Made by a program: the position numbers and the translations under genes
Shown: positions 27,255 to 36,249 of the stretch, piece after piece
How the letters are laid out: every line of letters starts with the position of its first letter
Numbering within the stretch: position 1 is the first letter of the stretch
Source: Pedobacter sp. ASV17
Lineage (GTDB): Bacteria; Bacteroidota; Bacteroidia; Sphingobacteriales; Sphingobacteriaceae
DNA: 64,000 nucleotides
Reading direction: 5' to 3'
Assembly: GCF_016429065.1 (NCBI RefSeq)
Contig: NZ_JAELTX010000005.1
Span: 1 to 64,000, forward strand
Notes under the pieces: generated by a model
The model's input: only the letters and a program-made list of their open reading frames with translations
What the model was told of the DNA's origin: nothing
Database searches by the model: none

Positions 27255-27314
27255 TGTGTCTAAGATCAAGCGTTCGAAATGACGGCAAGGGCTGGTGCTA
27301 AAACCAATAGAATC

Positions 27315-27346
27315 AAAAAAGCGCCTTGGTCAGGGGCGCTTTTTTT
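27315..27346 (-). terminator. Terminator of the histone-like gene
   Basis: AAAAAAGCGCC pairs with GGCGCTTTTTT around a short loop, 23 bp beyond the stop on the minus strand, with T runs on both sides. Confidence 0.85.
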
Positions 27347-27368
27347 GTTTTAACAATGCGTTTAAAAA

Positions 27369-27545
27369 TTAAGCTTTGTTTTTAGTGTCTTGCACTTCTA
27401 AGCGAATGCTTTGAGCTAAGTTTTTCAAATCTTGCATACCTTTACGTACACGTGTTCCAGCTGCACTGTTTGACTTGTTGTAAAATTTGTCCACATCAGC
27501 TTCTAAAGCTGCTACTAGTGCCTTTACTTCAGCAAATTTTTTCAT
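27369..27545 (-). CDS. Hc1-type histone-like protein
   Basis: 58 aa, a very short gene: MKKFAEVKALVAALEADVDK at the start, then FYNKSNSAAGTRVRKGMQDL and a Lys-ending C-terminus. It is helical and Lys/Arg-rich in its second half and matches the short histone H1-like (Hc1 family) proteins common in Bacteroidota, which bind DNA. ATG at 27545, TAA at 27369, and a good terminator follows. It is its own transcription unit between the repeat array and the oxoamine synthase gene. DNA binding is inferred from the family. Confidence 0.88.
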   Translation of the reverse strand: MKKFAEVKALVAALEADVDKFYNKSNSAAGTRVRKGMQDLKNLAQSIRLEVQDTKNKA

Positions 27546-27718
27546 TTTTAAAATACTCCTATTAGTTTTTAAGGTTTTGATTAATACTCTATTACTAATG
27601 TAAGAGGTTTATTTTAATAAAAAAACTTTTGTCAAAAGAAAAAATGAGGGTTTGTGCGTTTTTTTTCCACAAAACCTACACTTATAAACAGCAATCCACT
27701 GTAAATCAAAGCTTCAAC

Positions 27719-27746
27719 AAAAAAGCCCCGTACGTACGGGGCTTTT
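27719..27746 (-). terminator. Terminator of the oxoamine synthase gene
   Basis: AAGCCCCGTA/TACGGGGCTT stem flanked by A and T tracts, 14 bp past the stop on the minus strand. Its core resembles the dapA terminator. Confidence 0.88.
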
Positions 27747-27759
27747 TGAAATGCTATTT

Positions 27760-29004
27760 TTATTCTGCAGAAGAAAACTTATTCTGCTGATAATAACCAC
27801 GTTTCAGTTTTTCGGACACTTCACTAAAAGCATTCAAAGTACGTTGCACATCTTCCAGGGTATGTACCGCAGTTGGAATAAGTCTTAACTCGATCATTCC
27901 TTTTGGAATAACTGGATATACTACAATAGAGCAGAAAATGCCATAGTTTTCACGCAAATCATGCGTAAGGGAGGTAGCTTCCAACAATTCTCCTTTTAAG
28001 AAAACTGGTGTTACTACCGTATTGGTTACACCAATATCAAAACCACGCTCACGTAAACCATTTTGCAAGGCAGTGGCAATAGTCCATAATCTTTCTCTTA
28101 ACTCTGGGTTGTTTTTAAGCAGCTCTAAGCGCTTCATCAAACCAATTACCATTGGCATAGGCAACGCCTTTGCAAAGGTCTGAGAACGCATGTTATACCT
28201 AAAATAATCCGTTAATTGTTTGGTTGAGGCAACGAATGCCCCAATACCCGCCATTGATTTTGCGAAAGTGGCAAAGTAAACATCAACTCCTTCAATGCTA
28301 TCTTGTGCTTCGTGAGTTCCTGCTCCAGTTGCACCCATGGTACCAAAACCGTGTGCATCATCAATTAACAAACGGAAATTGAATTCCTTTTTTAATTCGA
28401 TCAGCTCTTTCAATTTTCCTTGAGCTCCAGACATACCGAAAACGCCTTCAGTAATTAACAAGATACCGCCACCAGTTTGTTCAACCAATTTAGTAGCTCT
28501 TTGTAATTGTTTGCGTGCGTCTTCTACGTTATTGTGTTTATAAACAAAACGCTTGCCCATGTGTAAACGAAGTCCGTCTAAAATACAGGCATGTGACTCT
28601 CCATCATAAACAACCACATCATTACGATCAAGCAAAGCATCAATAATTGACACCATCCCTTGGTAACCGAAGTTCAATAAAAATGAATCTTCTTTACCTA
28701 CAAATGCGGCAAGATCTTGTTCTAATTGCTCATGGTATTTTGAGTTACCCGACATCATACGTGCACCCATAGGATAAGCCATACCAAATTCGGCAGCACC
28801 CTGCTCATCAGCTTTCCTTACTTCTGGATGGTTGGCCAAACCTAAATAGTTGTTTAAGCTCCAAACCAAATGCTCCTTGCCTCTAAATTGCATATGAGGC
28901 GCAATCTCTCCCTCTAGTTTTGGAAAAGAAAAATACCCATGTGACCAGCTTTGGTGTTGGCCGAGGGGGCCCATGCGTTTCGCTACTTTATCAAAAATAT
29001 CCAA
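27760..29004 (-). CDS. Alpha-oxoamine synthase family PLP enzyme
   Basis: 414 aa from a TTG at 29004. The frame is open 26 codons further, but a consensus promoter (29052-29082) lies inside that extension and no ATG exists. PLP motifs: SHACILDG, DDAHGFGTMG (aspartate and histidine) and the Schiff-base lysine in TFAKSMAGIGAF (about K249). The family condenses an amino acid with an acyl-CoA (glycine C-acetyltransferase, 8-amino-7-oxononanoate synthase, serine palmitoyltransferase). Bacteroidota make sphingolipids and sulfonolipids with such enzymes. The N-terminal GPLGQHQSWSHGYFSFPKLEGEI differs from the classical serine palmitoyltransferase as I know it, so the substrate is left open. Confidence 0.8.
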   Translation of the reverse strand: MDIFDKVAKRMGPLGQHQSWSHGYFSFPKLEGEIAPHMQFRGKEHLVWSLNNYLGLANHPEVRKADEQGAAEFGMAYPMGARMMSGNSKYHEQLEQDLAAFVGKEDSFLLNFGYQGMVSIIDALLDRNDVVVYDGESHACILDGLRLHMGKRFVYKHNNVEDARKQLQRATKLVEQTGGGILLITEGVFGMSGAQGKLKELIELKKEFNFRLLIDDAHGFGTMGATGAGTHEAQDSIEGVDVYFATFAKSMAGIGAFVASTKQLTDYFRYNMRSQTFAKALPMPMVIGLMKRLELLKNNPELRERLWTIATALQNGLRERGFDIGVTNTVVTPVFLKGELLEATSLTHDLRENYGIFCSIVVYPVIPKGMIELRLIPTAVHTLEDVQRTLNAFSEVSEKLKRGYYQQNKFSSAE

Positions 29005-29051
29005 TGTTAAATGTTTATGTAAGATGTTATTATACTGTGTTAATAGTGCCG

Positions 29052-29082
29052 CAAATTTAAGTTTTAAATCACGATTTGACAA
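29052..29082 (-). promoter_or_regulatory. Promoter of the oxoamine synthase gene
   Basis: Minus-strand TTG (29082-29080), 20-nt spacer, then TAAATTTG (29059-29052): a full Bacteroidota -33/-7 promoter. It gives a leader of about 40 nt to the TTG at 29004. Confidence 0.6.
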
Positions 29083-29244
29083 CCCTTTTAATCAATCGTT
29101 TAAATGCTATTCGTCATCTAAACCATCACTTACACCGAATCTTCGGTAGTGAAGAGATCATTTGGCTTTTCCTTTTATATTCTGGATTTAATCTCGATTT
29201 TACCACTCTCGGTTCGAAATGACAAGCCAATGTGCCAAATTAAA

Positions 29245-29283
29245 TATAAAAAAAGCCTTAGCAATATAAATTACTAAGGCTTT
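29245..29283 (-). terminator. Terminator of ftsZ / end of the dcw transcript
   Basis: AAAGCCTTAG/CTAAGGCTTT stem, 12-nt loop, then a run of seven T on the minus strand, about 20 bp past the ftsZ stop. Confidence 0.92.
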
Positions 29284-29304
29284 AACATTATTTAACTGTT
29301 GTCA

Positions 29305-30984
29305 TTAGTCCACATTATCGTGCAAAAATGAGTTATTAGGTCTAATTCCTGTTTCACCATCTTCATCGTTGGTCAAAGTAAATCTAGATACTTGTGATTC
29401 AGATGAGTGTTGGATTTGCTGTAATTGCATTTGCTTACGTTGATAAGCAGGTACATTTTCCAACTCTTGTAGGCCGTTAGTTGTTCTTAACTTCATGCTA
29501 AGATCTTTCAACCTCAAAATTCTTTCTTTTGATTTCCTCAATTGTTCTTCAATTGATTCATCAGTCTTATCTTGGTCAGCGTTGTATGATTCTACTGGCG
29601 CTGCTGCTACTGGCAATTCTTCTGTTATCTCTTCCGGAATAGAAGCAATAGGTGTTTCGAAAACAAACTCCGTTTCAGCTACCTTTACTTCGAACTCAAA
29701 ACCTGGCTCTTCTATATTGGTAGGTTCTTCCGCACTAATTTGCTCTTCCACCAATTGATGGAAAACAAAACCTGGCTCTTCTGTTACTGGCGCAGGGCTT
29801 GGTGCTGCTGCTACTGGAGCTGGCTTAGCGATGTTGAATAAATCGCCAAATAAGTCTGGCTGTTTAGTTTCCTCTGGTTGAACTTTCAATACAGGCTCAT
29901 TGCTCACTGGTGCCTCTTTAGGCGTGATGAAAGAGTTTACTGGCTCTACTGGTCTTACCAATGGTGCTTCTTCTGGTGTTAACAAAGAGATTTTCTTAAC
30001 GTTTTGTTTGTCTTTTTCTCTTTGCTCGGTAGTTTGGAAACCAGTAGCGATAATCGTTACCGAAATCTTGTCTCCCAAGTTCTCATCGATACAGTTACCC
30101 CAAATCAAGTCGGCACTTAAACCTGCTTTATCTTGGATATAATCTGTAATCACCGAAACCTCATCCATGGTTACCTCTTTTACACCAGAACTGATGTTTA
30201 AAAGGATATACCTAGCACCTTCAATTTCGTTGTCTTTTAATAATGGCGAAGCCAAAGCGCCTTCAACGGCTGCTAAAGCACGGTTGTCACCATCGGCAGC
30301 GTAACTACCCATGATACATACACCACTTTCTTTCATCACCGTACGCACATCTTTAAAATCGACGTTGATATAGCCTGGTACCGTAATGATTTCTGCAATA
30401 CCCTTAGCGGCTGTGGTTAAGATATCATCCGCTTGTGCAAATGCAGAACCTAAGGTTAAGTTTCCGAAAATCTCACGTAGTCTATCGTTAGAGATTACCA
30501 AGTAAGAATCAACGTACTTCTTCAATTCTTCCAAACCGTCATCAGCTTGCATCTTACGTCTTTTTCCTTCGAAAGAAAAAGGCGTAGTGATGATCGCTAC
30601 GGTTAATATATCGAGTTCTTTTGCTGCTTTAGCGATAATTGGACTAGCACCTGTACCGGTACCACCACCCATACCTGCCGTAATGAAAAGCATTTTGGTA
30701 GTTGGGCCCAACATATTTTTGATATCCTCTATATTTTCAATAGCGGAGTTTTTTCCTACTTCTGGAATTGAACCAGCTCCCATTCCTTCGGTTAAGCTAG
30801 CACCCAATTGTACTTTGTTAGGAATAGGGCTAAACTCCAATGCTTGCGCATCAGTATTACAAATAATAAAGTCTACACCAGTAATTCCTTGACGGTACAT
30901 GTGGTTTACCGCGTTACCTCCACCACCTCCAACACCAATAACTTTGATGATTGAAGATTTATCTTTTAACATTTCGAACTTCAT
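29305..30984 (-). CDS. ftsZ: Cell division GTPase FtsZ
   Basis: 559 aa tubulin homologue that forms the Z ring. The GTP-binding signature GGGTGTG is at 106-112 and the T7 catalytic loop around NVDFKDVRTVM near 205. The GTPase core ends near 320. A long Glu/Pro/Ala-rich linker (about 320-465) leads to a helical segment (SIEEQLRKSKERILRL) and a C-terminal peptide with VPAYQRK, the likely anchor-binding site. This tail makes it far longer than the ~380-residue enterobacterial protein, as is usual in Bacteroidota. Last gene of the dcw cluster, followed by a terminator. Confidence 0.97.
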   Translation of the reverse strand: MKFEMLKDKSSIIKVIGVGGGGGNAVNHMYRQGITGVDFIICNTDAQALEFSPIPNKVQLGASLTEGMGAGSIPEVGKNSAIENIEDIKNMLGPTTKMLFITAGMGGGTGTGASPIIAKAAKELDILTVAIITTPFSFEGKRRKMQADDGLEELKKYVDSYLVISNDRLREIFGNLTLGSAFAQADDILTTAAKGIAEIITVPGYINVDFKDVRTVMKESGVCIMGSYAADGDNRALAAVEGALASPLLKDNEIEGARYILLNISSGVKEVTMDEVSVITDYIQDKAGLSADLIWGNCIDENLGDKISVTIIATGFQTTEQREKDKQNVKKISLLTPEEAPLVRPVEPVNSFITPKEAPVSNEPVLKVQPEETKQPDLFGDLFNIAKPAPVAAAPSPAPVTEEPGFVFHQLVEEQISAEEPTNIEEPGFEFEVKVAETEFVFETPIASIPEEITEELPVAAAPVESYNADQDKTDESIEEQLRKSKERILRLKDLSMKLRTTNGLQELENVPAYQRKQMQLQQIQHSSESQVSRFTLTNDEDGETGIRPNNSFLHDNVD

Positions 30985-31113
30985 ATTGTTATGAATCAGT
31001 AGTTTAAAAATCTAATTTTTGCTGTTCATTCCTCTTGTAATATTAACACTTTTTTAACAGTCGTTTTCCACAACTGTTAAGAATGTGGAAAATTCCCGAA
31101 TTGTGGAAAAATA

Positions 31114-32475
31114 TTACGGCTTGATATAATCTTCGTCGCTAACATTCATATCATCTCTGATAAATTCTGATGCTTTACCTAGTAATTTATCAAATAATCC
31201 ACTTCTTTTTGGCTTCTCTTTTACTTCACGTGGTTTCTCTACAAAAACGCCTGGTTGCTTCATTTCTTCTAGCAATTCTTCGGCTTTTTGAATTCCTTTG
31301 ATCAACAAACCTACAGAGGTTGCATACATTGGGCTCTTCAAATCGTCGTAGATATTTTTAGGCATTTCCTCATATTTAGACAAGTGCTCGTTTGGATAAC
31401 CCACACGGCAATCTAAACCTGTCACATACTCTACCATTTGGTTAAGATGTTTCAATAGAGCACCACCACCTGTAATCACTACACCGCCAATCAGACGTTT
31501 TTCGTAACCAGATGACTTGATCTCGTAATAAACGTGCTCTACAATTTCTTCCATACGGGCCTGGATGATGTAGGCAAGGTTTTTAACAGAGATTTCTTTT
31601 GGCTCACGACCACGCAATCCAGGAACACAGATAATTTCATTCTCCTTGTTCTCTTCGGCCAGGGCTGAACCGAAACGAGTTTTCAATAATTCAGCTTGGT
31701 TACGCATTACGGAACACCCTTCTCTGATGTCTTCGGTTACGCTGTTACCACCAAAAGGAATTACCGCGGTGTGACGGATGATGCCTTCGTGGAAAATGGC
31801 CACGTCGGTAGTACCACCACCAATATCAACTAAACAAACACCTGCTTCTTTTTCCTCTTCGCTCAACACCGATTCAGATGAAGCCAATGGCTCTAAAATG
31901 AGCTCTTGGGTTTGTAGTCCTGCATTGGTTACACAACGCATGATATTTTTAACGGCAGTAACCTGTCCAGAAATGATATGGAAATTCGCTTCTAAACGAA
32001 CTCCTGCCATTCCTACTGGATCTTTGATCCCAGGTTCATTGTCGATCGTAAATTCCTGCGGCAATACATGAATAATTTCTTCCCCTGGAGGCATCACCAA
32101 CTTGAACATATCGTCAATTAGCTTTTCGATATCTTTCTTGCTGATTTCGTTGTTCAGCTCTCTACGGGTTAAAATACCTCGGTGTTGCAAACTCTTGATG
32201 TGCTGCCCAGCAATACCCACGTTTACTACTCTAATTTCGACGTTTGATTGCGCACTGGACAATTCAACAGCTGCGTTAATGCCTTGTACGGTTTTTTGGA
32301 TGTTGGATACCACTCCACGGGTGACGCCCGCTGATTCGGCTTTGCCAATGCCCAAAACTTCTATTTTACCATGATTAGTTCTGCGGCCCACAATTACGCA
32401 GATCTTGGTAGTGCCAATGTCTAATCCTACTACGATTGGAGATTGAATGGTAGTTTTCTCTTTGCCCATAACCAT
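31114..32475 (-). CDS. ftsA: Cell division protein FtsA
   Basis: 453 aa actin-like ATPase that tethers FtsZ to the membrane. Phosphate motifs: VVGLDIGTTKICVIVG near the N-terminus, CLVDIGGGTTDVAIF near 220, and VVITGGGALL near 330. The 1C domain lies between the first two. The C-terminal ~60 residues contain a basic, hydrophobic stretch (SGLFDKLLGKASEFI) that may be the amphipathic membrane anchor, followed by an acidic end. It lies between ftsQ (24 bp) and ftsZ (about 130 bp). Confidence 0.96.
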   Translation of the reverse strand: MVMGKEKTTIQSPIVVGLDIGTTKICVIVGRRTNHGKIEVLGIGKAESAGVTRGVVSNIQKTVQGINAAVELSSAQSNVEIRVVNVGIAGQHIKSLQHRGILTRRELNNEISKKDIEKLIDDMFKLVMPPGEEIIHVLPQEFTIDNEPGIKDPVGMAGVRLEANFHIISGQVTAVKNIMRCVTNAGLQTQELILEPLASSESVLSEEEKEAGVCLVDIGGGTTDVAIFHEGIIRHTAVIPFGGNSVTEDIREGCSVMRNQAELLKTRFGSALAEENKENEIICVPGLRGREPKEISVKNLAYIIQARMEEIVEHVYYEIKSSGYEKRLIGGVVITGGGALLKHLNQMVEYVTGLDCRVGYPNEHLSKYEEMPKNIYDDLKSPMYATSVGLLIKGIQKAEELLEEMKQPGVFVEKPREVKEKPKRSGLFDKLLGKASEFIRDDMNVSDEDYIKP

Positions 32476-32499
32476 TATATTTATTTGTTGAGTTTGATA

Positions 32500-33624
32500 T
32501 TATCTGTTTGTTTTTGTCACCTGCTTTTCTTTGGTAGCTGGTTTTTCTTTATTTGTTGTTTGCTTCTGCTCTGTTTTTGCTGCTGTAGCCTTTTTCTCGC
32601 TGTCCTTCTCTACACTTTTCGAAGCTTTATTTTTGTCTGTAGTACTCTCTGCCTTCTTAGCATCTGTTTTCGCTGGGACTGGTGCGACTTTCTCCTTTTT
32701 CTCTTCTTTCTTCTTTTCCTCCGTACTTATCTGTTTTGCTTTATTAATCTCGTCTTGTATGGTTGCCTTCACTACGTTATCAATCACTTGCCGTTGTTGC
32801 TTAACCGAGTCAGGAATTAATGGTTTCTCTAACTTTTTAATGCTTGTTGAATCTCTCTTCTCACAAACAATTTGGTTAACGTATTTTAGGTTAATGGTGC
32901 GATAAGCATTCCAACCTACTTTTGGCATGGCTTGTTTATAAAAGGCCAGCAAATTGGCCATCTTCACTTCTATATTTTTCGCGTTGCCCAGTATAATCCG
33001 CTGGTTACCCACTCTAGGCACCATTTCTATATCGTTTTTATCGTTGATATAAAGCTGCTCCACCTGCGCATCCCAAAGGGTATCTTGTTTGATGAACAAT
33101 GCCGCTTTATATAAATCCTTTGCATTGGCGGTCATCAAAGTATCTACCCTTCCATTAAATCCTTCCAAAATATTGCCTGTAGCCACCAATACATCTGCCG
33201 TGAAGTTTGGCGACACTGGCATTTTCAATCCATCACTGTCTACGTAATAATCTTGCCCGCCTGCATTTAAAATCCTTAGCACGGGTTGACGTTGTTTTAC
33301 CTCTACGTAAACCGTTCCGTTCATATCGGCATACACCTTTACAAAACCAATGTAAGGGTTTGCAGCAATACTTTTTTCTATCTCATGAAGATTGATCCCT
33401 TCTAATTTGCGACCAATCAAATCACCTTGGTTTTGTTTTAAAATGGCATCAATTTCTTCTATTTCAATAAAGTTATCCGCCCCTGGAATCAATATTTCAA
33501 TTTTGGCACACTTTACCGATTGCTTTTTCACTTCGATAAAACTCATCAATACCACCATTCCCGCCAAGCAAATCAGCCAGGCAAACCCTTTAAATATCGC
33601 TTTCCAGTTTATCCTTTTAAGCAT
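32500..33624 (-). CDS. ftsQ: Cell division protein FtsQ with Lys-rich tail
   Basis: 374 aa bitopic membrane protein of the divisome. One N-terminal TM helix (FAWLICLAGMVVLMSFI, about 14-30) is followed by a POTRA-like region (IEIEEIDAILKQNQGDLIGRKLEGINLHEIEKSIAANPYIGFVKVYADMNGTVYVEVKQRQP) and a beta domain (RIILGNAKNIEVKMANLLAFYKQAMP). The last ~85 residues are a Lys/Glu/Thr/Ala low-complexity tail with 24 lysines, predicted periplasmic by topology. Start overlaps the end of murC by 8 bp. Confidence 0.92.
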   Translation of the reverse strand: MLKRINWKAIFKGFAWLICLAGMVVLMSFIEVKKQSVKCAKIEILIPGADNFIEIEEIDAILKQNQGDLIGRKLEGINLHEIEKSIAANPYIGFVKVYADMNGTVYVEVKQRQPVLRILNAGGQDYYVDSDGLKMPVSPNFTADVLVATGNILEGFNGRVDTLMTANAKDLYKAALFIKQDTLWDAQVEQLYINDKNDIEMVPRVGNQRIILGNAKNIEVKMANLLAFYKQAMPKVGWNAYRTINLKYVNQIVCEKRDSTSIKKLEKPLIPDSVKQQRQVIDNVVKATIQDEINKAKQISTEEKKKEEKKEKVAPVPAKTDAKKAESTTDKNKASKSVEKDSEKKATAAKTEQKQTTNKEKPATKEKQVTKTNR

Positions 33625-34969
33625 GGGTTAAAGTGTTTTTTAACGGTTCAATAATGGTATCTATATCTCCAGCACCAACGGTTAACACCAGCTCTGGATT
33701 TTTATCTTTAATGAGTGCTACTACATTTTCTTTGGCACAAACTTGCTTATGTTCATTGGTAATTTTATCCAATAGCATTTGCGAAGTCACACCTTCAATT
33801 GGCAATTCTCTAGCTGGATAAATCTCCAATAGAACGATATCATCAGCGGTAGACAATACTTTTGCAAACTCGTCTGCAAAATCACGTGTACGGGTAAACA
33901 AATGCGGCTGAAAAATTACCGTCAGCTTTTTATCAGGATGCAATTGTCGCACGGCATCAAAACAAGCTCTAAGCTCTTCTGGGTGGTGCGCATAATCATC
34001 TATATAAATATGCTCGTTGGTTTTTACAATCGTTTCGAACCTACGTTTCACTCCTTTGAAGCTCGCAATTGCTTTTTTAACGCTCTTTGGATGGACGCCC
34101 AAACTCAAAGCCACTCCAATGGCAGCTGTAGCATTCTCTACATTGTGCTTGCCGGGCATAGCCAACTTCAAATCTTTAATGGTGGTGTAACCATCTTCAA
34201 AATCGAATACGAAACAGCCGTCTTCTACCCTGATATTTTTAGCATTAATTGCCGAATTTCCTGTGGCACTGTAGGTAATTCCAGCAATAGGCAAACCATC
34301 CTTAATGAACAAACGGCCTTCTGGTTTCAGTTGCGAAGCAAACAGGTTAAACGACTCATGCAAATGACTTTCATCTCCGTAGATATCTAAATGGTCGGCA
34401 TCCATTGAGGTGATTACCGCTACATCTGGATGCAAAGTCAAGAACGATCTGTCGTATTCATCAGCCTCTACCACCACTACATTGTTTTTACCATAAAGCA
34501 CATTGCTGTTATAGTTAGTGGTAATGCCACCCAAAAATGCCGTACAACCAAAACCTGTATCAGTTAACAGGTGCGCCACCATAGATGAAGTGGTTGTTTT
34601 GCCGTGAGTACCCGCCACACCGATGCAGTACATGCCCTCGCTAATGATTCCCAATACTTGGGAACGTTTTTTCAAATCGAAACCTTTATGCTGAAAGAAG
34701 TTAAGGATATGCGAATCTTTAGGGATAGCCGGCGTATACACAATTAAGGTATCGTCATATTTCTCTCTAAAAGCAACTGGGATCATCTCTTCTTCATCCA
34801 CAAAAGAAATCAAGATTCCTTCTTGCTCCAATTGGGCTGTCAAAACCGTACGAGTTTTATCATAGCCGCAAACTACGCAGCCACGTTTTGCAAAATAGCG
34901 GGCAAGCGCACTCATGCCTATCCCCCCTATGCCTACAAAATAAACCCTATTGATATTTGACAATTCCAT
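33617..34969 (-). CDS. murC: UDP-N-acetylmuramate--L-alanine ligase
   Basis: 450 aa Mur ligase that adds L-Ala to UDP-MurNAc. The N-terminal Rossmann motif is GIGGIGMSAL (13-22), the ATP loop GTHGKTTT is at 120-127, and the Mg2+ and lysine region follows VVVEADEYDRSFL. The C-terminal domain has DDYAHHPEELRA, typical of MurC. It precedes ftsQ with an 8-bp overlap. Confidence 0.97.
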   Translation of the reverse strand: MELSNINRVYFVGIGGIGMSALARYFAKRGCVVCGYDKTRTVLTAQLEQEGILISFVDEEEMIPVAFREKYDDTLIVYTPAIPKDSHILNFFQHKGFDLKKRSQVLGIISEGMYCIGVAGTHGKTTTSSMVAHLLTDTGFGCTAFLGGITTNYNSNVLYGKNNVVVVEADEYDRSFLTLHPDVAVITSMDADHLDIYGDESHLHESFNLFASQLKPEGRLFIKDGLPIAGITYSATGNSAINAKNIRVEDGCFVFDFEDGYTTIKDLKLAMPGKHNVENATAAIGVALSLGVHPKSVKKAIASFKGVKRRFETIVKTNEHIYIDDYAHHPEELRACFDAVRQLHPDKKLTVIFQPHLFTRTRDFADEFAKVLSTADDIVLLEIYPARELPIEGVTSQMLLDKITNEHKQVCAKENVVALIKDKNPELVLTVGAGDIDTIIEPLKNTLTHA

Positions 34970-35032
34970 TCCCTTGGTTGGTTTGTTTATGGTTATTTAG
35001 TTTTTTAGACTGCTACCAAAACTTTCTACTTT

Positions 35033-36136
35033 TTACTTAATTAGCTTCAACACTTCTTTCGCTATCACTTCATCGGCATTAGCAAAAGCCATTTTCCCTA
35101 TATTTTCACTCAGCTGCGCTGATTTATCTTTATCATTTAACAAGCTTAATGCTTGAGCCACCAGTGTATCTTCTGCCGAAGCATCCTTAATTAAGATGGC
35201 TGCATTTTCCTTTACCAAAGCCAAAGCATTTTTTGTTTGGTGGTCTTCTGCTACGTTTGGCGAAGGCACCAAAATCACAGGTTTTTTAATTAGGCATAGT
35301 TCTGCAATGGTTCCTGCACCTGCTCTGGAAACAATCACATCCGACGCTGCATAAGCTAAATCCATCTGATTTAAAAATTCCAAAATGCGAACATTGGGAT
35401 GGTAGTCCAATCCCAATCGCTCTACAATTCCTTTGTAATAAAACTTGCCCGTTTGCCAAATCACCTGCACATCTTGCGCAATAATTTCGGCCAAATGCTT
35501 TTCAATACTTTTATTTAAAGTTCCAGCTCCCAAGCTACCACCCGTTACCAAAATGGTTTTCTTTAGTGGATCTAGTTTCAACAACTCAGCTCCAGCATAT
35601 CGGCGACCTTCAATATCCACAATGTTTTTTCTCACGGGATTTCCAGTCTTCAAAATCCTATCTGGTGGAAAGAATGCTTCCATCCCATCAAAAGCCACGC
35701 AAATTTTCGATGCTTTTTTCCCTAGCAACTTGTTGGTGACACCCGCGTAAGAATTCTGTTCCTGTATCAAATAAGGTATTTTCTTTAGAGATGCGGCGTA
35801 AAGCAAAGGCCCAGATGCATAACCACCCACACCTACTACAGCGTTGGGTTTGAAATCGGCAATTAGTTTCATCGCTTTGCGCACACTACCTATAACCTTA
35901 AATGGCAGCCCAAGGTTTTTTAAAATTGAACCTCGTTGAATACCACTAATATTTAGTCCCACAATTTTATATCCAGCCGCTGGAACCTTCTCCATTTCCA
36001 TGCGCCCTTCTGCACCAACAAACAGGATTTCGCATTGCGGCGAAATTGCTTTTAGCGCATTAGCAATGGCAACGGCGGGAAAAATGTGCCCGCCTGTGCC
36101 ACCACCAGATATGATAATTTTTGGGAAATTATTCAT
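35033..36136 (-). CDS. murG: UDP-GlcNAc:lipid I GlcNAc transferase MurG
   Basis: 367 aa GT28 glycosyltransferase that makes lipid II on the inner face of the membrane. The N-terminal glycine loop GGGTGGHIFPAVA (11-23), the second loop VGVGGYASGP, the TGGSLGA loop opening the C-terminal domain and the UDP-GlcNAc site SRAGAGTIAELCLIKKPVILVPSP are all present. A 63-bp spacer separates it from murC. Confidence 0.97.
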   Translation of the reverse strand: MNNFPKIIISGGGTGGHIFPAVAIANALKAISPQCEILFVGAEGRMEMEKVPAAGYKIVGLNISGIQRGSILKNLGLPFKVIGSVRKAMKLIADFKPNAVVGVGGYASGPLLYAASLKKIPYLIQEQNSYAGVTNKLLGKKASKICVAFDGMEAFFPPDRILKTGNPVRKNIVDIEGRRYAGAELLKLDPLKKTILVTGGSLGAGTLNKSIEKHLAEIIAQDVQVIWQTGKFYYKGIVERLGLDYHPNVRILEFLNQMDLAYAASDVIVSRAGAGTIAELCLIKKPVILVPSPNVAEDHQTKNALALVKENAAILIKDASAEDTLVAQALSLLNDKDKSAQLSENIGKMAFANADEVIAKEVLKLIK

Positions 36137-36159
36137 GTTGTTAATTTGATGATTGGTTG

Positions 36160-36178
36160 ATTAGCTAATTAGCCAATT
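36160..36178. repeat. ATTAGCTAATTAGCCAATT repeat, spacer copy
   Basis: In the murG-ftsW spacer. Related text occurs at 36226-36233 (shorter), 42053-42074 and 54856-54885. Confidence 0.5.
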
Positions 36179-36249
36179 CCTCTCATTGTCTCTAATTTTG
36201 TTCTCTTCTATTATTATCAAATCAGCTAATTGTTACATCAGCTATTCAT

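Larger units (their letters stand above)
26817..27295. repeat. Tandem ~202-bp repeat, about 2.4 copies
   Basis: Unit 1 begins at 26817, unit 2 at 27019, and a partial unit 3 at 27222. Each begins with a family C palindrome, then ATGACGGCAAAG..., a GTCATTGCGAGG arm and, about 90 bp on, a TACCTCGcAAT arm of opposite sense. Units 1 and 2 differ by scattered substitutions only. Unit 3 stops after about 75 bp. This fills most of 26709-27368, which has no gene. Confidence 0.85.

Noticed and set aside
31066-31113. Regulatory inverted text GTTTTCCACAACTGTT / GTGGAAAA between ftsA and ftsZ
   Set aside because: Resembles a partial DnaA-box-like word (TTTCCACA), but a single weak copy is not enough to call an origin or site.
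33902-34390. 162-codon plus-strand frame opposite murC
   Set aside because: Shadow frame over conserved MurC C-terminal motifs.
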